A DNA stretch of 64,000 nt from Palaeococcus ferrophilus DSM 13482 (GTDB lineage: Archaea > Methanobacteriota_B > Thermococci > Thermococcales > Thermococcaceae), in NCBI RefSeq assembly GCF_000966265.1, contig NZ_LANF01000011.1:186001-250000 (forward strand), in the 5' to 3' direction. Below are positions 8,093-17,220 of this stretch, piece by piece; positions within the stretch are counted from its first letter, which is position 1; each line of letters begins with the position of its first letter. Below the pieces are notes generated by a model. That model saw only the letters and a list, made by a program, of their open reading frames with translations. It searched no databases and was not told the origin of the DNA. A program made the translations under genes and the position numbers.

Positions 8093-10059
8093 GCTCTCAC
8101 CCCAACGTAGCCGCCTTCGCCCCTAACGTACTCGACGAGGCGGGCGTAGGTTGGGTTGGTGGAGAGGGTTCTCGAATCTCCAACCATCACGAGCTTCCGC
8201 TTTGCCCGCGTTATGGCCACGTTCAACCTCCTCAAGTCCTCAAGGAAGCCAAGTTCCCCCCTATCGTTGGAGCGGACGAAGGAAATCACCACAACCTCCT
8301 TCTCGCGTCCCTGGTAGCCGTCAACCGTCTTCACCTCAACGTCCTCGGGGAGGATGGAAGCGAGGAGGTCAACCTGGTCGTCGTAGGGGCTTATCACGCC
8401 TATCCACTCCTCCCTAACCCCCATTTTAAGGAGTCCCTCAACTATATCCTTCACCACACGCGCCTCGCAGGGGTTTTCCCGCGACGTGGAACCCTGCCTC
8501 TGCCTCTCGGGACATTCCCCAAGTGTATCAACGAAGGCTATCGGCTTCGATGGGGCCAGTGCCCTCATGAGCCACCCCTCACTGGAGGGGAGTGAAACCC
8601 CGAGGTCTTCGAGCGTTATCTTCGCCACGCTCCCGTCCGCGATGAGTAGGCCATCGTAGAACTCCCTGTTGGGAAAGGCCATTATGCGCTCGTTCATTCT
8701 GTACTGGACGCGCAGGAGGGATTTTATTTCATCACCGTAAACGCCGAGCAACCTCTCAAAGAGCGTGAACTCGAGGGGACGGGCCTTCTCGCTCAAAATT
8801 GTCGGCGGGAGTTGCCTGTGGTCGCCGGCCATCACCCACTTCCGCCCCTTGACCATGGGTATCAGGCACGAGGGCTCCACGGACTGGGTCGCCTCGTCAA
8901 TGAAGACCACATCAAAGTTCTTCCCCTGCAGGAGCTCGCTTCCGGCCGTGGAGTTGGTGGTGCAGACGACCTCCGCCCGCTCAAGAACCCGCTCAACGGC
9001 CCTCATCTCAAGGGCCCTCGCCCTCTCCACCAGCTTCGATATCTCCTCCTGAACCTCGAGCCACTTGGCCATGCTCACTATCACGCGCTGGGGGACGCCC
9101 CTAACGCTCCGTCCTTCCTTCGCGGCCCGCTTTATGTCCCCGTCGCTCATCCCCCTCCGCCACTGGGGGGTGGGCTTCTGGTAGGCCGACTGGGCCTCCC
9201 TCAGCTTCTCGACCTCCTTCCAGAGCTTCTCCGCCTCCCTGAACTCCCCCTCGAGGGTAACGAGGTGGTCGAGTGTGTTCTCCCTCAGGGCCTTCGTCAC
9301 CCTCGCGGGGTTCCCAACGCGGACAGCCTTCACCCCCGCCTCCAAAAGCTTCTCCATCAGGTTGTCAACGGCTATGTTCGAATCCGCGGTGGCGAGAACG
9401 CGGTGGCCCCTCCTAACGTGCTGCACTATGGCCTCCACGAGCGTGGTGGTCTTTCCCGTCCCCGGGGGCCCGTGGATGAGGAAGGTATCCCTCGCCTCGA
9501 GGGAGCGCTTCACGGCCTCCTTCTGCGAGGGGTTTAGCGAGGGGTTTGAGAACTCTATCCTGCCCGCGGAGCCAAAGTGAGGCCGAATTTTTCCGAGGAG
9601 GAGGTTGATGAGGCGCTCGTTTCCCCTAAGGGCCTTTAGGGCCGCCAGCATTCTTTGAAAGGTGACGTCGTTGGCGTAGAGGTCAACCCTTATCCCCCGC
9701 CCGTAAACCCAGCGCGGCGGCCTGTTCTGGAAGGCGACCACGAGGAAGCTCCTCCCCTTCTCCACCACCGTGCCCTGGGGATCGTCCTTCCTCGGCTTCC
9801 CTCTGCTCACCAGGACGAGGTCCCCAACGCCTATCTCCGTCTCGGGGAGCTCCCTCCTCCCGAACTTAACGAGGTAGCCCTCTATGCCCCTCCCGAGGTC
9901 TTTTCCGTTCAGGTTGAGGATTGCCCTCCCGAGCTTTTCTCTCTTCTCGCCGCTGAGACGCTTGATTTCTTCCCTGTGGAAGCGCATCTCCTCCTCGCGC
10001 TCGAGCTCAACGAGGCGGGCGAAATAGGAGACGTACTCATCGTACGAGCCGAACCGCAA
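8089..10059 (-). CDS. Superfamily 1 DNA/RNA helicase, UPF1/IGHMBP2-like
   Basis: All SF1 helicase motifs are visible: Walker [11 protein letters not shown] (motif I), [11 protein letters not shown] (Ia), FIDEATQS (II), GDHRQLPPT (III), VQYRMN (IV), [10 protein letters not shown] (V) and VAITRAKRK (VI). The N-terminal 100 residues resemble the SH3-like region of IGHMBP2-type helicases. It is expected to unwind nucleic acid 5' to 3' using ATP. The frame is open to GTG 10068, but TTG 10059 lies six bases after GAGGTG (10072-10067) and is preferred (656 residues). It lies within a tightly packed minus-strand run from 12436 to 7065. Confidence 0.9.
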   Translation of the reverse strand: MRFGSYDEYVSYFARLVELEREEEMRFHREEIKRLSGEKREKLGRAILNLNGKDLGRGIEGYLVKFGRRELPETEIGVGDLVLVSRGKPRKDDPQGTVVEKGRSFLVVAFQNRPPRWVYGRGIRVDLYANDVTFQRMLAALKALRGNERLINLLLGKIRPHFGSAGRIEFSNPSLNPSQKEAVKRSLEARDTFLIHGPPGTGKTTTLVEAIVQHVRRGHRVLATADSNIAVDNLMEKLLEAGVKAVRVGNPARVTKALRENTLDHLVTLEGEFREAEKLWKEVEKLREAQSAYQKPTPQWRRGMSDGDIKRAAKEGRSVRGVPQRVIVSMAKWLEVQEEISKLVERARALEMRAVERVLERAEVVCTTNSTAGSELLQGKNFDVVFIDEATQSVEPSCLIPMVKGRKWVMAGDHRQLPPTILSEKARPLEFTLFERLLGVYGDEIKSLLRVQYRMNERIMAFPNREFYDGLLIADGSVAKITLEDLGVSLPSSEGWLMRALAPSKPIAFVDTLGECPERQRQGSTSRENPCEARVVKDIVEGLLKMGVREEWIGVISPYDDQVDLLASILPEDVEVKTVDGYQGREKEVVVISFVRSNDRGELGFLEDLRRLNVAITRAKRKLVMVGDSRTLSTNPTYARLVEYVRGEGGYVGVRA

Positions 10060-10069
10060 AAGCACCACC

Positions 10070-10870
10070 TCACATCAGGTACACCGCGCCCCCGCTGGTT
10101 ATTATCGCCCTCTTGGCCTCGATGATGTTGAACTCCCTAAGGAGGAGGCGGTATTCCTTCAGTTCGTAGGCGTCGGGGCTTATCTTAACGAGGATCACCC
10201 CTCCCTTGAGAATCGCCTGGTCCTTTATCGCCGTGAGGAACTTGAAGACCGTCTCGAAGCCGTTCTCGAGTATCAAGTACTCGAGTCCGTCCAGGTACAC
10301 GAAGGGACGCTCATGGGAGTCCAGAAACTCCGTTATGTTGTAGGATAGGAACGGAAGCCGGGTGGGGGCTATTACATGGTCTCCCTCGACCTTCGAGAGC
10401 CACCAGAAGGCCACGCCATCGAGGTTCAGTGAGTGCTCCACCTTTGTCCTCGGCTCCCGCGAGATGACCATGGAGGGATGGGTGAGGAGAAGATGGTTGG
10501 CGACCTCATCGCAGCCCTCCTTGCAGAGGTACAGACCTGGGTCGAGGCCGACCTTCCTAACCTCCACGGCGCTCCTCTCCTCGAGCATCTCCCTGTTGAG
10601 TCTAGCCCATGAGTAGGCAACCCACGCGACCCCTGCCGCTATGAAGGCCTCAAGGCCCACCACAGGGGCAGAGTCAAGGGAGGGGAGAAACACAAGCCAC
10701 GCGCCCATTCCCAGAGCTATGAGGATGCCGCCCAGGAGGGTGGCCGGGACCAGCCGCTTTCCCCGCTCCTCGAGGTGCTTCCCCACGCTCAGCAGGAAGC
10801 GGAGGGAATGGCCAACGAGTGCTATGGCCACGATGTTAACTATGAAACTCACGGCGTGAAGCGCATCCAC
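10070..10870 (-). CDS. DUF835-domain membrane protein
   Basis: About three N-terminal membrane helices (for example IVNIVAIALVGHSLRF and GGILIALGMGAWLVFLPSL) precede a cytoplasmic C-terminal DUF835 domain. The core of that domain is PFVYLDGLEYLILENGFETV followed by FLTAIKDQAILKGGVILVK. The same pattern recurs in the protein at 13603-14670, so the window carries two paralogues. DUF835 is a RecA/KaiC-like domain typical of Thermococcales with no firm function. Start GTG 10870 has GAGGTG seven bases upstream, overlapping the preceding stop; ATG 10885 has no such site. Confidence 0.8.
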   Translation of the reverse strand: MDALHAVSFIVNIVAIALVGHSLRFLLSVGKHLEERGKRLVPATLLGGILIALGMGAWLVFLPSLDSAPVVGLEAFIAAGVAWVAYSWARLNREMLEERSAVEVRKVGLDPGLYLCKEGCDEVANHLLLTHPSMVISREPRTKVEHSLNLDGVAFWWLSKVEGDHVIAPTRLPFLSYNITEFLDSHERPFVYLDGLEYLILENGFETVFKFLTAIKDQAILKGGVILVKISPDAYELKEYRLLLREFNIIEAKRAIITSGGAVYLM

Positions 10871-10881
10871 GTGATAACACC

Positions 10882-11460
10882 TCATGGACGTTTGGGGAGG
10901 AGATATAAGAGCTTTTCCACCTCTTCCCTGAGGTCATCGAGGCTCCCCGAGTTGTCAATCACGACATCGGCAATTTCCTTGAGGGTCGTCGTGTGGTAGA
11001 GCTCCTCCTCCGCCTCATCCATCCTCAGGAAGTCCTCGTAGGAGGTGATGACCCTGTCCTTGCCCGCCTTTCTCGCCCTGAGACGCTCGTAGCGCAATTC
11101 CGCGGGGGCGTCAACGTACACCACAAGCCCGCCGCGCTCCTTTATCGCCCTCACTTCTTCTATGGAGCGGACGCCGTCAATTACCACTTTCTCGCAGTCC
11201 CTCTTCTTGTCGAGGGCGAGGCGGATGAGTATGTCCCCCCCGTATGTGGTCTTGAGGTGTCTGCCGTACTCTATGAGGGTGTCCCTCGTGGGCTCCCTCC
11301 TCGCAGGAACTTCCGGTACCCACGAGTATTCCTCAATTTTTCCGGTGAGCAGGTCTATTAAGGGGTCGCTGCAGCTCACTCTGCAAAACCCCCTCCCCTC
11401 GAGTATCTTCGCCACGGTGGTTTTTCCGGCCGCTATCTTACCCACAACTCCGATTATCAT
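10882..11460 (-). CDS. P-loop kinase (dephospho-CoA/nucleotide kinase-like)
   Basis: A 192-residue P-loop protein with Walker A GVVGKIAAGKTTVAKIL at the N-terminus, an acidic patch SCSDPLIDL that resembles nucleotide-kinase acceptor sites, VVIDGVRSIEEVRAIKERGG (Walker B-like strand) and a LID-like arginine run RYERLRARKAGKDR. Automated schemes often call such proteins dephospho-CoA kinase. However, this window also has the archaeal GTP-dependent enzyme of that step (62092-62637), so a nucleotide or deoxynucleotide kinase role is at least as likely. GAGGTGGGAGG precedes ATG 11460. It lies ten bases after the MoeB-like gene. Confidence 0.7.
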   Translation of the reverse strand: MIIGVVGKIAAGKTTVAKILEGRGFCRVSCSDPLIDLLTGKIEEYSWVPEVPARREPTRDTLIEYGRHLKTTYGGDILIRLALDKKRDCEKVVIDGVRSIEEVRAIKERGGLVVYVDAPAELRYERLRARKAGKDRVITSYEDFLRMDEAEEELYHTTTLKEIADVVIDNSGSLDDLREEVEKLLYLLPKRP

Positions 11461-11469
11461 CCTCCCACC

Positions 11470-12165
11470 TCATTCAAGCTCCACAACTTCGAAGACACCA
11501 TTGGAAAGGTCTATTATAAGGAGTCTGTTGGCCAAGGGCTCACCGTAACCCGTTAGGAGCTTAACCACCTCGGCCGCCTGGACGCTTCCAACGACTCCAG
11601 CGGTGGCCCCGAGTATGGGGAACTTCCCCTTGGGGGCGGGTTTCCTCGGGAAGAGCTCCCTCAGGGACTTCGTTCTCCCCGGGATTATGGTGGTAACCTG
11701 GCCGAAAAAGCCCTCCACCGCACCGTGAACAAGGGGTATCCCCCTCTCGTGGGCGTACTCATCGAGCAGGTACCTTGTCTCGAAGTTGTCGAGGCAGTCC
11801 ACTATGACATCAACCCCCTCTAGTACCTCCGCCACGTTGTCCCTGTCCAGCCGCCCGACGAAGGTCTCGATTTCAACGTCAGAATTAAAGCGTTCGAGCT
11901 TCCATCTGGCCGATAGGGGCTTGGGGTTCCTCCCCACGTCCTCCTCCCAGTGCAGTATCTGCCTGTTGAGGTTGCTCAACTCGGGCTCCTGCTCGTCTAT
12001 GAGGAGCAGATTAACCCCTGCGGCGGCCAGATAGTAGGCAACCGGACTTCCGAGACCTCCCACGCCAACTACGGCCACCCTTGACCTCTTCAACTTCTCC
12101 TGCCCCTCGACGCCGAATATGCGTATCTGCCTGTCGTAGCGCTCAAGCTCCCTCTCGCCCAGCAT
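11470..12165 (-). CDS. moeB: MoeB/ThiF/UbaA-like E1 adenylyltransferase
   Basis: A 231-residue E1-like enzyme that adenylates the C-terminal glycine of a ubiquitin-like sulfur carrier. Visible features are the start LGERELERYDRQIRIFG, the nucleotide loop GVGGLGSPVAYYLAAAG (about residues 34-50), SNLNRQILH, and the acidic VDVIVDCLDNFETRYLL. No CxxC zinc pairs are seen, unlike some MoeB proteins. It follows moaD directly (TGAGATG junction), so the MoaD-like protein is the obvious partner, for molybdopterin/tungstopterin synthesis or tRNA thiolation. ATG 12165 is preferred to GTG 12174 because GGTGG fits it better. Confidence 0.88.
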   Translation of the reverse strand: MLGERELERYDRQIRIFGVEGQEKLKRSRVAVVGVGGLGSPVAYYLAAAGVNLLLIDEQEPELSNLNRQILHWEEDVGRNPKPLSARWKLERFNSDVEIETFVGRLDRDNVAEVLEGVDVIVDCLDNFETRYLLDEYAHERGIPLVHGAVEGFFGQVTTIIPGRTKSLRELFPRKPAPKGKFPILGATAGVVGSVQAAEVVKLLTGYGEPLANRLLIIDLSNGVFEVVELE

Positions 12166-12166
12166 C

Positions 12167-12436
12167 TCAACCACCGCTCACGGGCGGGAATATGGCCACC
12201 ACGTCCCCTTCCTCGAGAACCTCGTCAAAGCCCACGTAGCGGCCGTTCCTTGAGACGTTCACATCTGCCTCGTCGTCGTAGTCTTCCCCGAAGCTCTCGC
12301 CCCTGAAGGCAGGGTGTCTATCCACTATGAGTTTCAAAAGGTCCCTTACAGTGCTTCCGGCCGGAAGTTCGAACTCCTCCTCGTCCCTCCCCGCTATAGA
12401 GCGGAAGCGTGCGAAGTACCTCACGCGCACCCTCAT
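12167..12436 (-). CDS. moaD: MoaD/ThiS-family sulfur carrier
   Basis: An 89-residue beta-grasp protein beginning MRVRVRYFARFRSIAG and ending in the diagnostic VSGG. The terminal glycine is adenylated by the E1-like enzyme and converted to a thiocarboxylate for sulfur transfer into the dithiolene of pterin cofactors, or a related thiolation. The core VRDLLKLIVDRHP and DVVAIFPPVSGG match the family. The longer frame back to 12493 is rejected: ATG 12436 has GGTGGTGAC just upstream and a TATA-like TTTTATAC (about 12475-12468) at the right distance. Confidence 0.88.
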   Translation of the reverse strand: MRVRVRYFARFRSIAGRDEEEFELPAGSTVRDLLKLIVDRHPAFRGESFGEDYDDEADVNVSRNGRYVGFDEVLEEGDVVAIFPPVSGG

Positions 12437-12496
12437 CGTCACCACCACCCGGATTAGCCCCGTCAGGTATAAAAGGGGTTCGCTCAATTTCATTCG

Positions 12497-12782
12497 ATGC
12501 CCATAAAGCTCAGGGATTATCTGAACGGCCTGATAGGCAAGATGGCCTTTGAGGAAGAGCTCTACGGGATAAGGCTTAGATACGCCCCCATACTCGTAAA
12601 GGAGGACATTCTGGTCCTCGATAAAAGGGATGGAAAGCTCAAATGGCTGAAGACGAAGAGGCCCCTGGACGAGGGGGGCTGAGGGCCCTCAAGGATGAGA
12701 TAGTCGAGGCCTTAGAGAGAGAATTGAGACTTACCTCACCATGACCTTCGATGAGGACGTTGGGCTGGGGGAGGGCCCATGA
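12497..12782 (+). pseudogene. Small conserved gene with two apparent frameshifts
   Basis: The first frame gives 61 residues (MPIKLRDYLNGLIGKMAFEE to KRPLDEGG) and stops at a G6 run (12674-12682 area). The next frame continues as GLRALKDEIVEALERE, and after a GAGAGA stretch (about 12715-12722) the third frame continues IETYLTMTFDEDVGLGEGP. That frame ends at TGA 12780-12782, overlapping the next start in an ATGA junction. Adding one base at each site gives a smooth 95-residue protein. The overlap typical of coupled genes argues the third segment was coding. It could be decay or two sequencing errors. Product unknown. Confidence 0.5.
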
Positions 12783-13606
12783 AACGCGCTGAACTCGTGC
12801 TCCTCGGGATAACGGCAATATGGGGTTTTACGTTCCCGGCGATGAAGGTTAGCCTGGAGTATGTCTCCCCGATACTCTTCCTCGCCTACCGCTTCGGGAT
12901 AGCGACCCTCCTCATGCTACTCCTCTTCAGGGGGCGGGTTCTCAAAAGGGAAACCCTTTTCGAGGGGCTCGTTCTGGGTGTTACGCTCTTCTTCGGGCAC
13001 GGCTTTCAGATCGTGGGACTCAAGTACACTACGGCGTCAAACTCGGCCTTCATAACATCCCTCTACGTTGTCTTCACGCCCTTCATATCCTACTTCCTCC
13101 TTGGGGATAGGCTCGGGTGGAGGGACGTCTCCTCGCTCGTCCTAGCCATGAGCGGCCTCTTCCTAATCTCGGGGGCGAGCCTGCACTTTAACTACGGCGA
13201 TCTGCTCACAGTCCTCTGCGCCCTTAGCTTCGCCTTCCAGATAGTGCTGGTTCAGAGGTTCGGAGAGAAGGACTACCTTAGCCTAGCGTTCTGGCAGATA
13301 TTCTGGAACTTCGTGCTCTCACTCGCCTACGCGGCCGGGGCCGAGGGGCTAAGCCTACCTGGGAACGTCTACGCATGGGGGGGAATACTCTACACGGGAA
13401 TCTTTGCGACGGTCGTGGCATTCACGCTCCAGGTGAGGTACCAGAGGGAGACCAAGGCCTACAGGGCGGCGCTTATATACTCAGCCGAGCCCGTGTTCGG
13501 CCACGTAAGTGCCTTCATAACGATGGGAGAAGTGCTCTCTCCAAAGGGCTACCTCGGGGCGCTCCTTATACTATCCGGCATGTGGAACGAGGTTAGGAAG
13601 GACTAA
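12779..13606 (+). CDS. DMT/EamA-family transporter
   Basis: A 275-residue membrane protein with about ten helices arranged as two EamA repeats, the normal size for a drug/metabolite transporter. It starts AELVLLGITAIWGFTFPAMK; the first repeat ends FTPFISYFLLGDRLGWRDV and the second ends SAEPVFGHVSAFITMGEVLS, both signature positions. It should export or import small metabolites; the substrate is unknown. ATG 12779 overlaps the stop of the decayed upstream frame and has GGGGGAGG four bases before it. Confidence 0.87.
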   Translation: MKRAELVLLGITAIWGFTFPAMKVSLEYVSPILFLAYRFGIATLLMLLLFRGRVLKRETLFEGLVLGVTLFFGHGFQIVGLKYTTASNSAFITSLYVVFTPFISYFLLGDRLGWRDVSSLVLAMSGLFLISGASLHFNYGDLLTVLCALSFAFQIVLVQRFGEKDYLSLAFWQIFWNFVLSLAYAAGAEGLSLPGNVYAWGGILYTGIFATVVAFTLQVRYQRETKAYRAALIYSAEPVFGHVSAFITMGEVLSPKGYLGALLILSGMWNEVRKD

Positions 13607-14670
13607 CCAACGAGCCTCTGAAGGAGCTTCCAGTCCTTCTCCTCCCACGCATTCTTGTCTGTGACTATTATCACGGTCCCTCCCGTTATGAGCGCCATGT
13701 CCCTGATGGCACTTAGGAGCTTTATAACCGCCTCAACGCCGTTGTAGACGGCGAGGTATTCCACGCAATCAATAATAACAACCCCCTGCTTCCCGGCATC
13801 TCTCATGGAGTGCAGGTAGCGGTTTATTGTCTCCGTGATCCGCGCGAGGTTCGTTGGGGTCACCGCGTTATCCGCCGGGGCCTGGGTAACGAAGTGGAGC
13901 ATCCACTGGGGCGGGGCGTTGATGGCGTCCCTGAGAAACGCCATGACGGGAAAATCTTTGATCTTCGAGAGTAGCGCTCCATACTCCTGGGGTGAGATTA
14001 GGAGCACCCCGGGTTTGAGCTCGATCTCCAGGTTTCCCGAAAAGGGCTTCAACTCCATGAACCTCTCGCTCCTCACGAACCTCACGACCGAGTAGGCCAG
14101 CGCTATCGTGAGAACGGCGCTGAGGGAAAACCCAATTGGAGCAAACCACTCAACGGGCCTCAAAAGGGGGTAGTCCATTTCATGAAGGCCGTAGAGTATG
14201 AAGAGGGCCGACAACGACAGGACATGCTGGGGATAGCTTTCCCGCAGGTTCCAAACGATCAGGCCCGCGAACACCATGAACAGGCCGGATATGGCGTAGG
14301 CAACCCCAATGGTGGCGAGCCAGTTTAAGGGAGAACCAAAGGTCTCCGCCGTGAGCATGTAGAGCGTCACCACGACGGGGGTCACTGACAGGTAGGAGCG
14401 GAAAGATGGGTACCTGTAGAACTCCTCATCAAGGAGCGTAACCGTCGCGTAGAAGAACAACGAGGCGGCGAAAGCCTCCATTAGCGCCGTGAGCTTCTCC
14501 ACACCCCATATATCGCTCATCACCTGCAGTGCCGCGAAGAGAAAGGCCCCCGAGAAAAGCAGGGAGGACCGCCTACCCGACTTGGTGTAGGCAAGGTAGA
14601 GGTGCAGCACGGCGATCAGTTTGGCGATGAGGCTCAGCGAGGAGCCTCCAAGCAAAAGCCAGTGGTTCAC
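13603..14670 (-). CDS. DUF835-domain membrane protein, seven-helix sensor-like
   Basis: This 355-residue protein has about seven N-terminal membrane helices (residues 5-200) and a cytoplasmic DUF835 domain. The domain core GVVIIDCVEYLAVYNGVEAV, LLSAIRDMALITGGTVIIV aligns with the paralogue at 10070-10870 (LDGLEYLILENGFETV, TAIKDQAILKGGVILV). Seven helices plus a RecA/KaiC-like domain without a Walker A motif suggests a sensory or regulatory membrane protein, but that is inference. The start is GTG 14670 with no strong ribosome site, so the exact start is unsure. It converges with the DMT transporter, overlapping four bases. Confidence 0.78.
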   Translation of the reverse strand: MNHWLLLGGSSLSLIAKLIAVLHLYLAYTKSGRRSSLLFSGAFLFAALQVMSDIWGVEKLTALMEAFAASLFFYATVTLLDEEFYRYPSFRSYLSVTPVVVTLYMLTAETFGSPLNWLATIGVAYAISGLFMVFAGLIVWNLRESYPQHVLSLSALFILYGLHEMDYPLLRPVEWFAPIGFSLSAVLTIALAYSVVRFVRSERFMELKPFSGNLEIELKPGVLLISPQEYGALLSKIKDFPVMAFLRDAINAPPQWMLHFVTQAPADNAVTPTNLARITETINRYLHSMRDAGKQGVVIIDCVEYLAVYNGVEAVIKLLSAIRDMALITGGTVIIVTDKNAWEEKDWKLLQRLVG

Positions 14671-14732
14671 GGCAATCTACCATGCACTCTTTACGTTCTA
14701 GGGGTATTAAATATTTACGGCCATCAGGTCGG

Positions 14733-15263
14733 TCACATGTAAAGACCCTCGTTCATCCTGGGCACCATCGCCATCAGCACGGCGAGCTTGTTGAGGTCTT
14801 TCCTCGGGAGCATGCCATGGGTCAGGAAGCCTATCGCCCCGATTTTCCTCTTCAGGCCGCTCTCACCAACGAGCTCGTCCATGGCGACGCCGGCCTCCAC
14901 GCCCTCCTTAATGCGCTCTATGACGTAGGGCGGGTACTCGAAACCGGGGCCGTGCCCTATTGTGAGCCAGCCCTCCCCGTCCACAACGGCGCAGAACTGG
15001 ATGTCGAAGTAGCCCGTGAGTGAGCGGGGCACGGGGTAAATCCCTGCCTCGATTCCAACACCGAGGTCGGCCTTCCCCTTCTCAAGCGCCCTTTTCGCCC
15101 GGTTTATGGCCCCCTCAAGCGTCTCCTCTATCCCAACTGGCTGATGGGAAACTCCGCTCTCAACCTCAACGCCGAAAACCTCCACCTCTCCGTAGAGCTC
15201 CTCCATGACCTCCCTAACCGCGAGGATTTTGGTTGGGTTGGTCGAACCGACCGCTACTCTCAT
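14733..15263 (-). CDS. yjjX: Inosine/xanthosine triphosphatase, YjjX/DUF84 family
   Basis: A 176-residue house-cleaning NTPase that hydrolyses non-canonical purine triphosphates (ITP, XTP) to keep them out of nucleic acids. Family marks include [20 protein letters not shown] (SxNxxK substrate loop), [18 protein letters not shown] and the acidic [12 protein letters not shown], followed by [14 protein letters not shown] 15263 has GGTGG six bases upstream; six further codons upstream to 15281 lack support. It stands alone between a membrane permease and the DUF835 gene. Confidence 0.87.
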   Translation of the reverse strand: MRVAVGSTNPTKILAVREVMEELYGEVEVFGVEVESGVSHQPVGIEETLEGAINRAKRALEKGKADLGVGIEAGIYPVPRSLTGYFDIQFCAVVDGEGWLTIGHGPGFEYPPYVIERIKEGVEAGVAMDELVGESGLKRKIGAIGFLTHGMLPRKDLNKLAVLMAMVPRMNEGLYM

Positions 15264-15305
15264 TCCACCACCCCTCTGCACTCGAAGTTAGGGTTTAAAT
15301 GGTTT

Positions 15306-16496
15306 TCACAGGAACAGGAGGATGTAGGCGACGCCGAGGAAGAACAGCACCAGAGCGGGAATGAGGAGCTCCCTGTAGACCCTCCCCAAATCGGCCCCGT
15401 AGTACTCCGCGGAGAAGACGAGGCAGAGATGGACGGGGCTGAAGAGCATCCCCATGTAGCCGCTCAAGTAGGCGAGCGCTATCCACCTGTAATCCGTGAG
15501 GAAGGGGAGGAGCAGGGGAAAGGTCATCCCCACGTAGGCGAAGCTTATGCCCGTTATGAGGCCCACCACGAAGGGGGTCGCCGTTATTACCGCCACAACC
15601 GGAAAGTTCAGGTTCAGAATGGTGCGCGGAAGCGTCTCAACCGCCCCCGTGACCTCCAGGAGACCCTTGAAGTACATGACGGAGAGGAGAAGGAACACTA
15701 TCTTGGGCTGAAGGGCGTACTTAACAACGTCTCCCTTTGAGACGCGCCCGAAGTGGGGAAGTAGGGCCGAGAGGAGGCCGATGAAAGCGCCGTAAACCAT
15801 ATCGTAGCCCAGAACGATGGAGATGAGTATTATTACGAGTATTGGATAGGTGGTTCTGAGGAACAGCCTAAGCCCCTCCCCCGTGTTCCTGATTCCGTTG
15901 GCCTTGGAGCCCAGGGGGCGCAGAAGAAAGAGATACCCCACGAGTATCATTATCAGCGTGAGGGGAAAGAGGCGTGCGCTCAAATCCCTGACCGAGACAC
16001 TGAGAATGGCCGAAGCTATGATTATTGCCTGGTACATCGGCCACGAGTGCTCCCACACGTGTCTGAACCAGTAGTTCACGAGCGTCCTCCTTTCGGGAGG
16101 GATTCCGAACTCGTCCGCCACGCCCTCTATCATGGGGGCCGAGACGAGGGCACCCGCCGGCATTGGCATGAGGCCTATCAAAGCCGGGAGGGCAGCGAGG
16201 GAGTACCTCTCGTCCGGAAAGAGGTTCCTGGCGGCATTCTCCATGAGCTTGAGATAGCCCGTCTGGGAGAAAACGTTGGTAAGGCCCATTATTGCGACGA
16301 TTATGAGAACGAGCCGCAGGGTGGCCCACGACGTGGCCGAGGAGTAGAGCGTGTTCACCAGTTCCTGTGGTGCCAGACCGAAGAGGAGGCCCAGCAGGAG
16401 GGAGCCGGCGAATATGGAAACCCCTATGTTTACACGGAGGCGGATGAGGAGCACGATAATGGTGAACGAAACAACCAGGTAGAGGAGCCCGTTCAT
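15306..16496 (-). CDS. DUF401-family membrane permease
   Basis: A 396-residue protein with about eleven hydrophobic segments, matching the DUF401 family of predicted permeases in the ion-transporter superfamily. The long polar loop after helix five contains MPMPAGALVSAPMIEGVADE and WFRHVWEHSWPMYQA. A matching re-entrant-type stretch MLFSPVHLCLVFSAEYYGAD occurs near the end, consistent with a two-fold repeat architecture. The substrate is unknown. ATG 16496 has GGTGAAAAC directly before it. The upstream TATA region lies about 16535-16560 and is AT-rich. Confidence 0.82.
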   Translation of the reverse strand: MNGLLYLVVSFTIIVLLIRLRVNIGVSIFAGSLLLGLLFGLAPQELVNTLYSSATSWATLRLVLIIVAIMGLTNVFSQTGYLKLMENAARNLFPDERYSLAALPALIGLMPMPAGALVSAPMIEGVADEFGIPPERRTLVNYWFRHVWEHSWPMYQAIIIASAILSVSVRDLSARLFPLTLIMILVGYLFLLRPLGSKANGIRNTGEGLRLFLRTTYPILVIILISIVLGYDMVYGAFIGLLSALLPHFGRVSKGDVVKYALQPKIVFLLLSVMYFKGLLEVTGAVETLPRTILNLNFPVVAVITATPFVVGLITGISFAYVGMTFPLLLPFLTDYRWIALAYLSGYMGMLFSPVHLCLVFSAEYYGADLGRVYRELLIPALVLFFLGVAYILLFL

Positions 16497-16626
16497 GTTT
16501 TCACCGTCATGCTAATGTTTAGACTGAAATCATATCGAGCGTTTATAAGGCTACCTTTCTGATGCCCAATTTAAAAACAAAAAGTTAATAAATTTTCGGG
16601 CGTAGTTAATCCCGGGGGTGGTGGCC

Positions 16627-16992
16627 ATGGTCAGGGTGTACATCGAAGGGAAGACCAAGGAGTTCACCAAGGAGGAGAAGGAGAAACGCTACAAGTACCT
16701 CGGCAAAGACGTTATAGACGTTGGTGATCCGGGCCTCGACAGTATCCCGGAGTTCTACGGAATAGCCAACGCCATCTGGAGGGACTGGAAGGATGGCGAG
16801 ATAAGCACCAAGACGGCCCTCGGGAGGCTCGCACTGCTCAAGCTGCTGACCTACAAGAGCAGGAACAGGAAGATTGTAGATATCCCGGAGGAGGACCTCG
16901 AGGAGGTCCGGAGGTTCATAGACTACGTGAGGCAGGTCATCAAGAACGAGAGCAGGAGAAAAGGAGAGCCTGAGGAGGAGCGGCAGGTTTAA
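16627..16992 (+). CDS. Conserved hypothetical soluble protein
   Basis: A 121-residue charged, helical protein without membrane segments. It begins MVRVYIEGKTKEFTKEEKEK, carries a central segment IWRDWKDGEISTKTALGRLA and ends in a Glu/Arg-rich helix. The family is not recognised. ATG 16627 is favoured because GGGGGTGGTGG immediately precedes it, though GTG 16618 is in frame. A TATA-like TTAATAAATT lies about 35 bases upstream. No operon partner is apparent. Confidence 0.68.
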   Translation: MVRVYIEGKTKEFTKEEKEKRYKYLGKDVIDVGDPGLDSIPEFYGIANAIWRDWKDGEISTKTALGRLALLKLLTYKSRNRKIVDIPEEDLEEVRRFIDYVRQVIKNESRRKGEPEEERQV

Positions 16993-17220
16993 ATTCCCCT
17001 CCACCAAATCATGACTATCCTCCCCTCAAACTCCCAGGAACGGTAACCGGAGGCGATCAGGGAGGACACGCATTTCTCAGATTCCGACTCCGTTGAATTG
17101 GCACCTTCCCTGCTCCGAGAGTATAGGATCATCTCTTGAAGCAAACACTCAGCGAGCGATGATTCCAGTCTCAGGTGTTTCCCCTTTTACCAGTGATGTA
17201 AAAAAGTAAAAGGTGCCCTT
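16993..17220. other. Intergenic stretch, nothing recognised
   Basis: These 228 bases between two converging genes have no ORF with coding character, no tRNA fold and no full C/D box set. A GCGATGA followed by CTCA near 17155 only loosely resembles box C. The AT-rich left end of the next gene begins at about 17205. It may be the boundary of an acquired segment. Confidence 0.4.

Noticed and set aside
11470-12436. ThiS-ThiF thiamine synthesis pair
   Set aside because: The window's thiamine import genes made this tempting, but the carrier's length and sequence fit MoaD better and no other thiamine synthesis gene is nearby.
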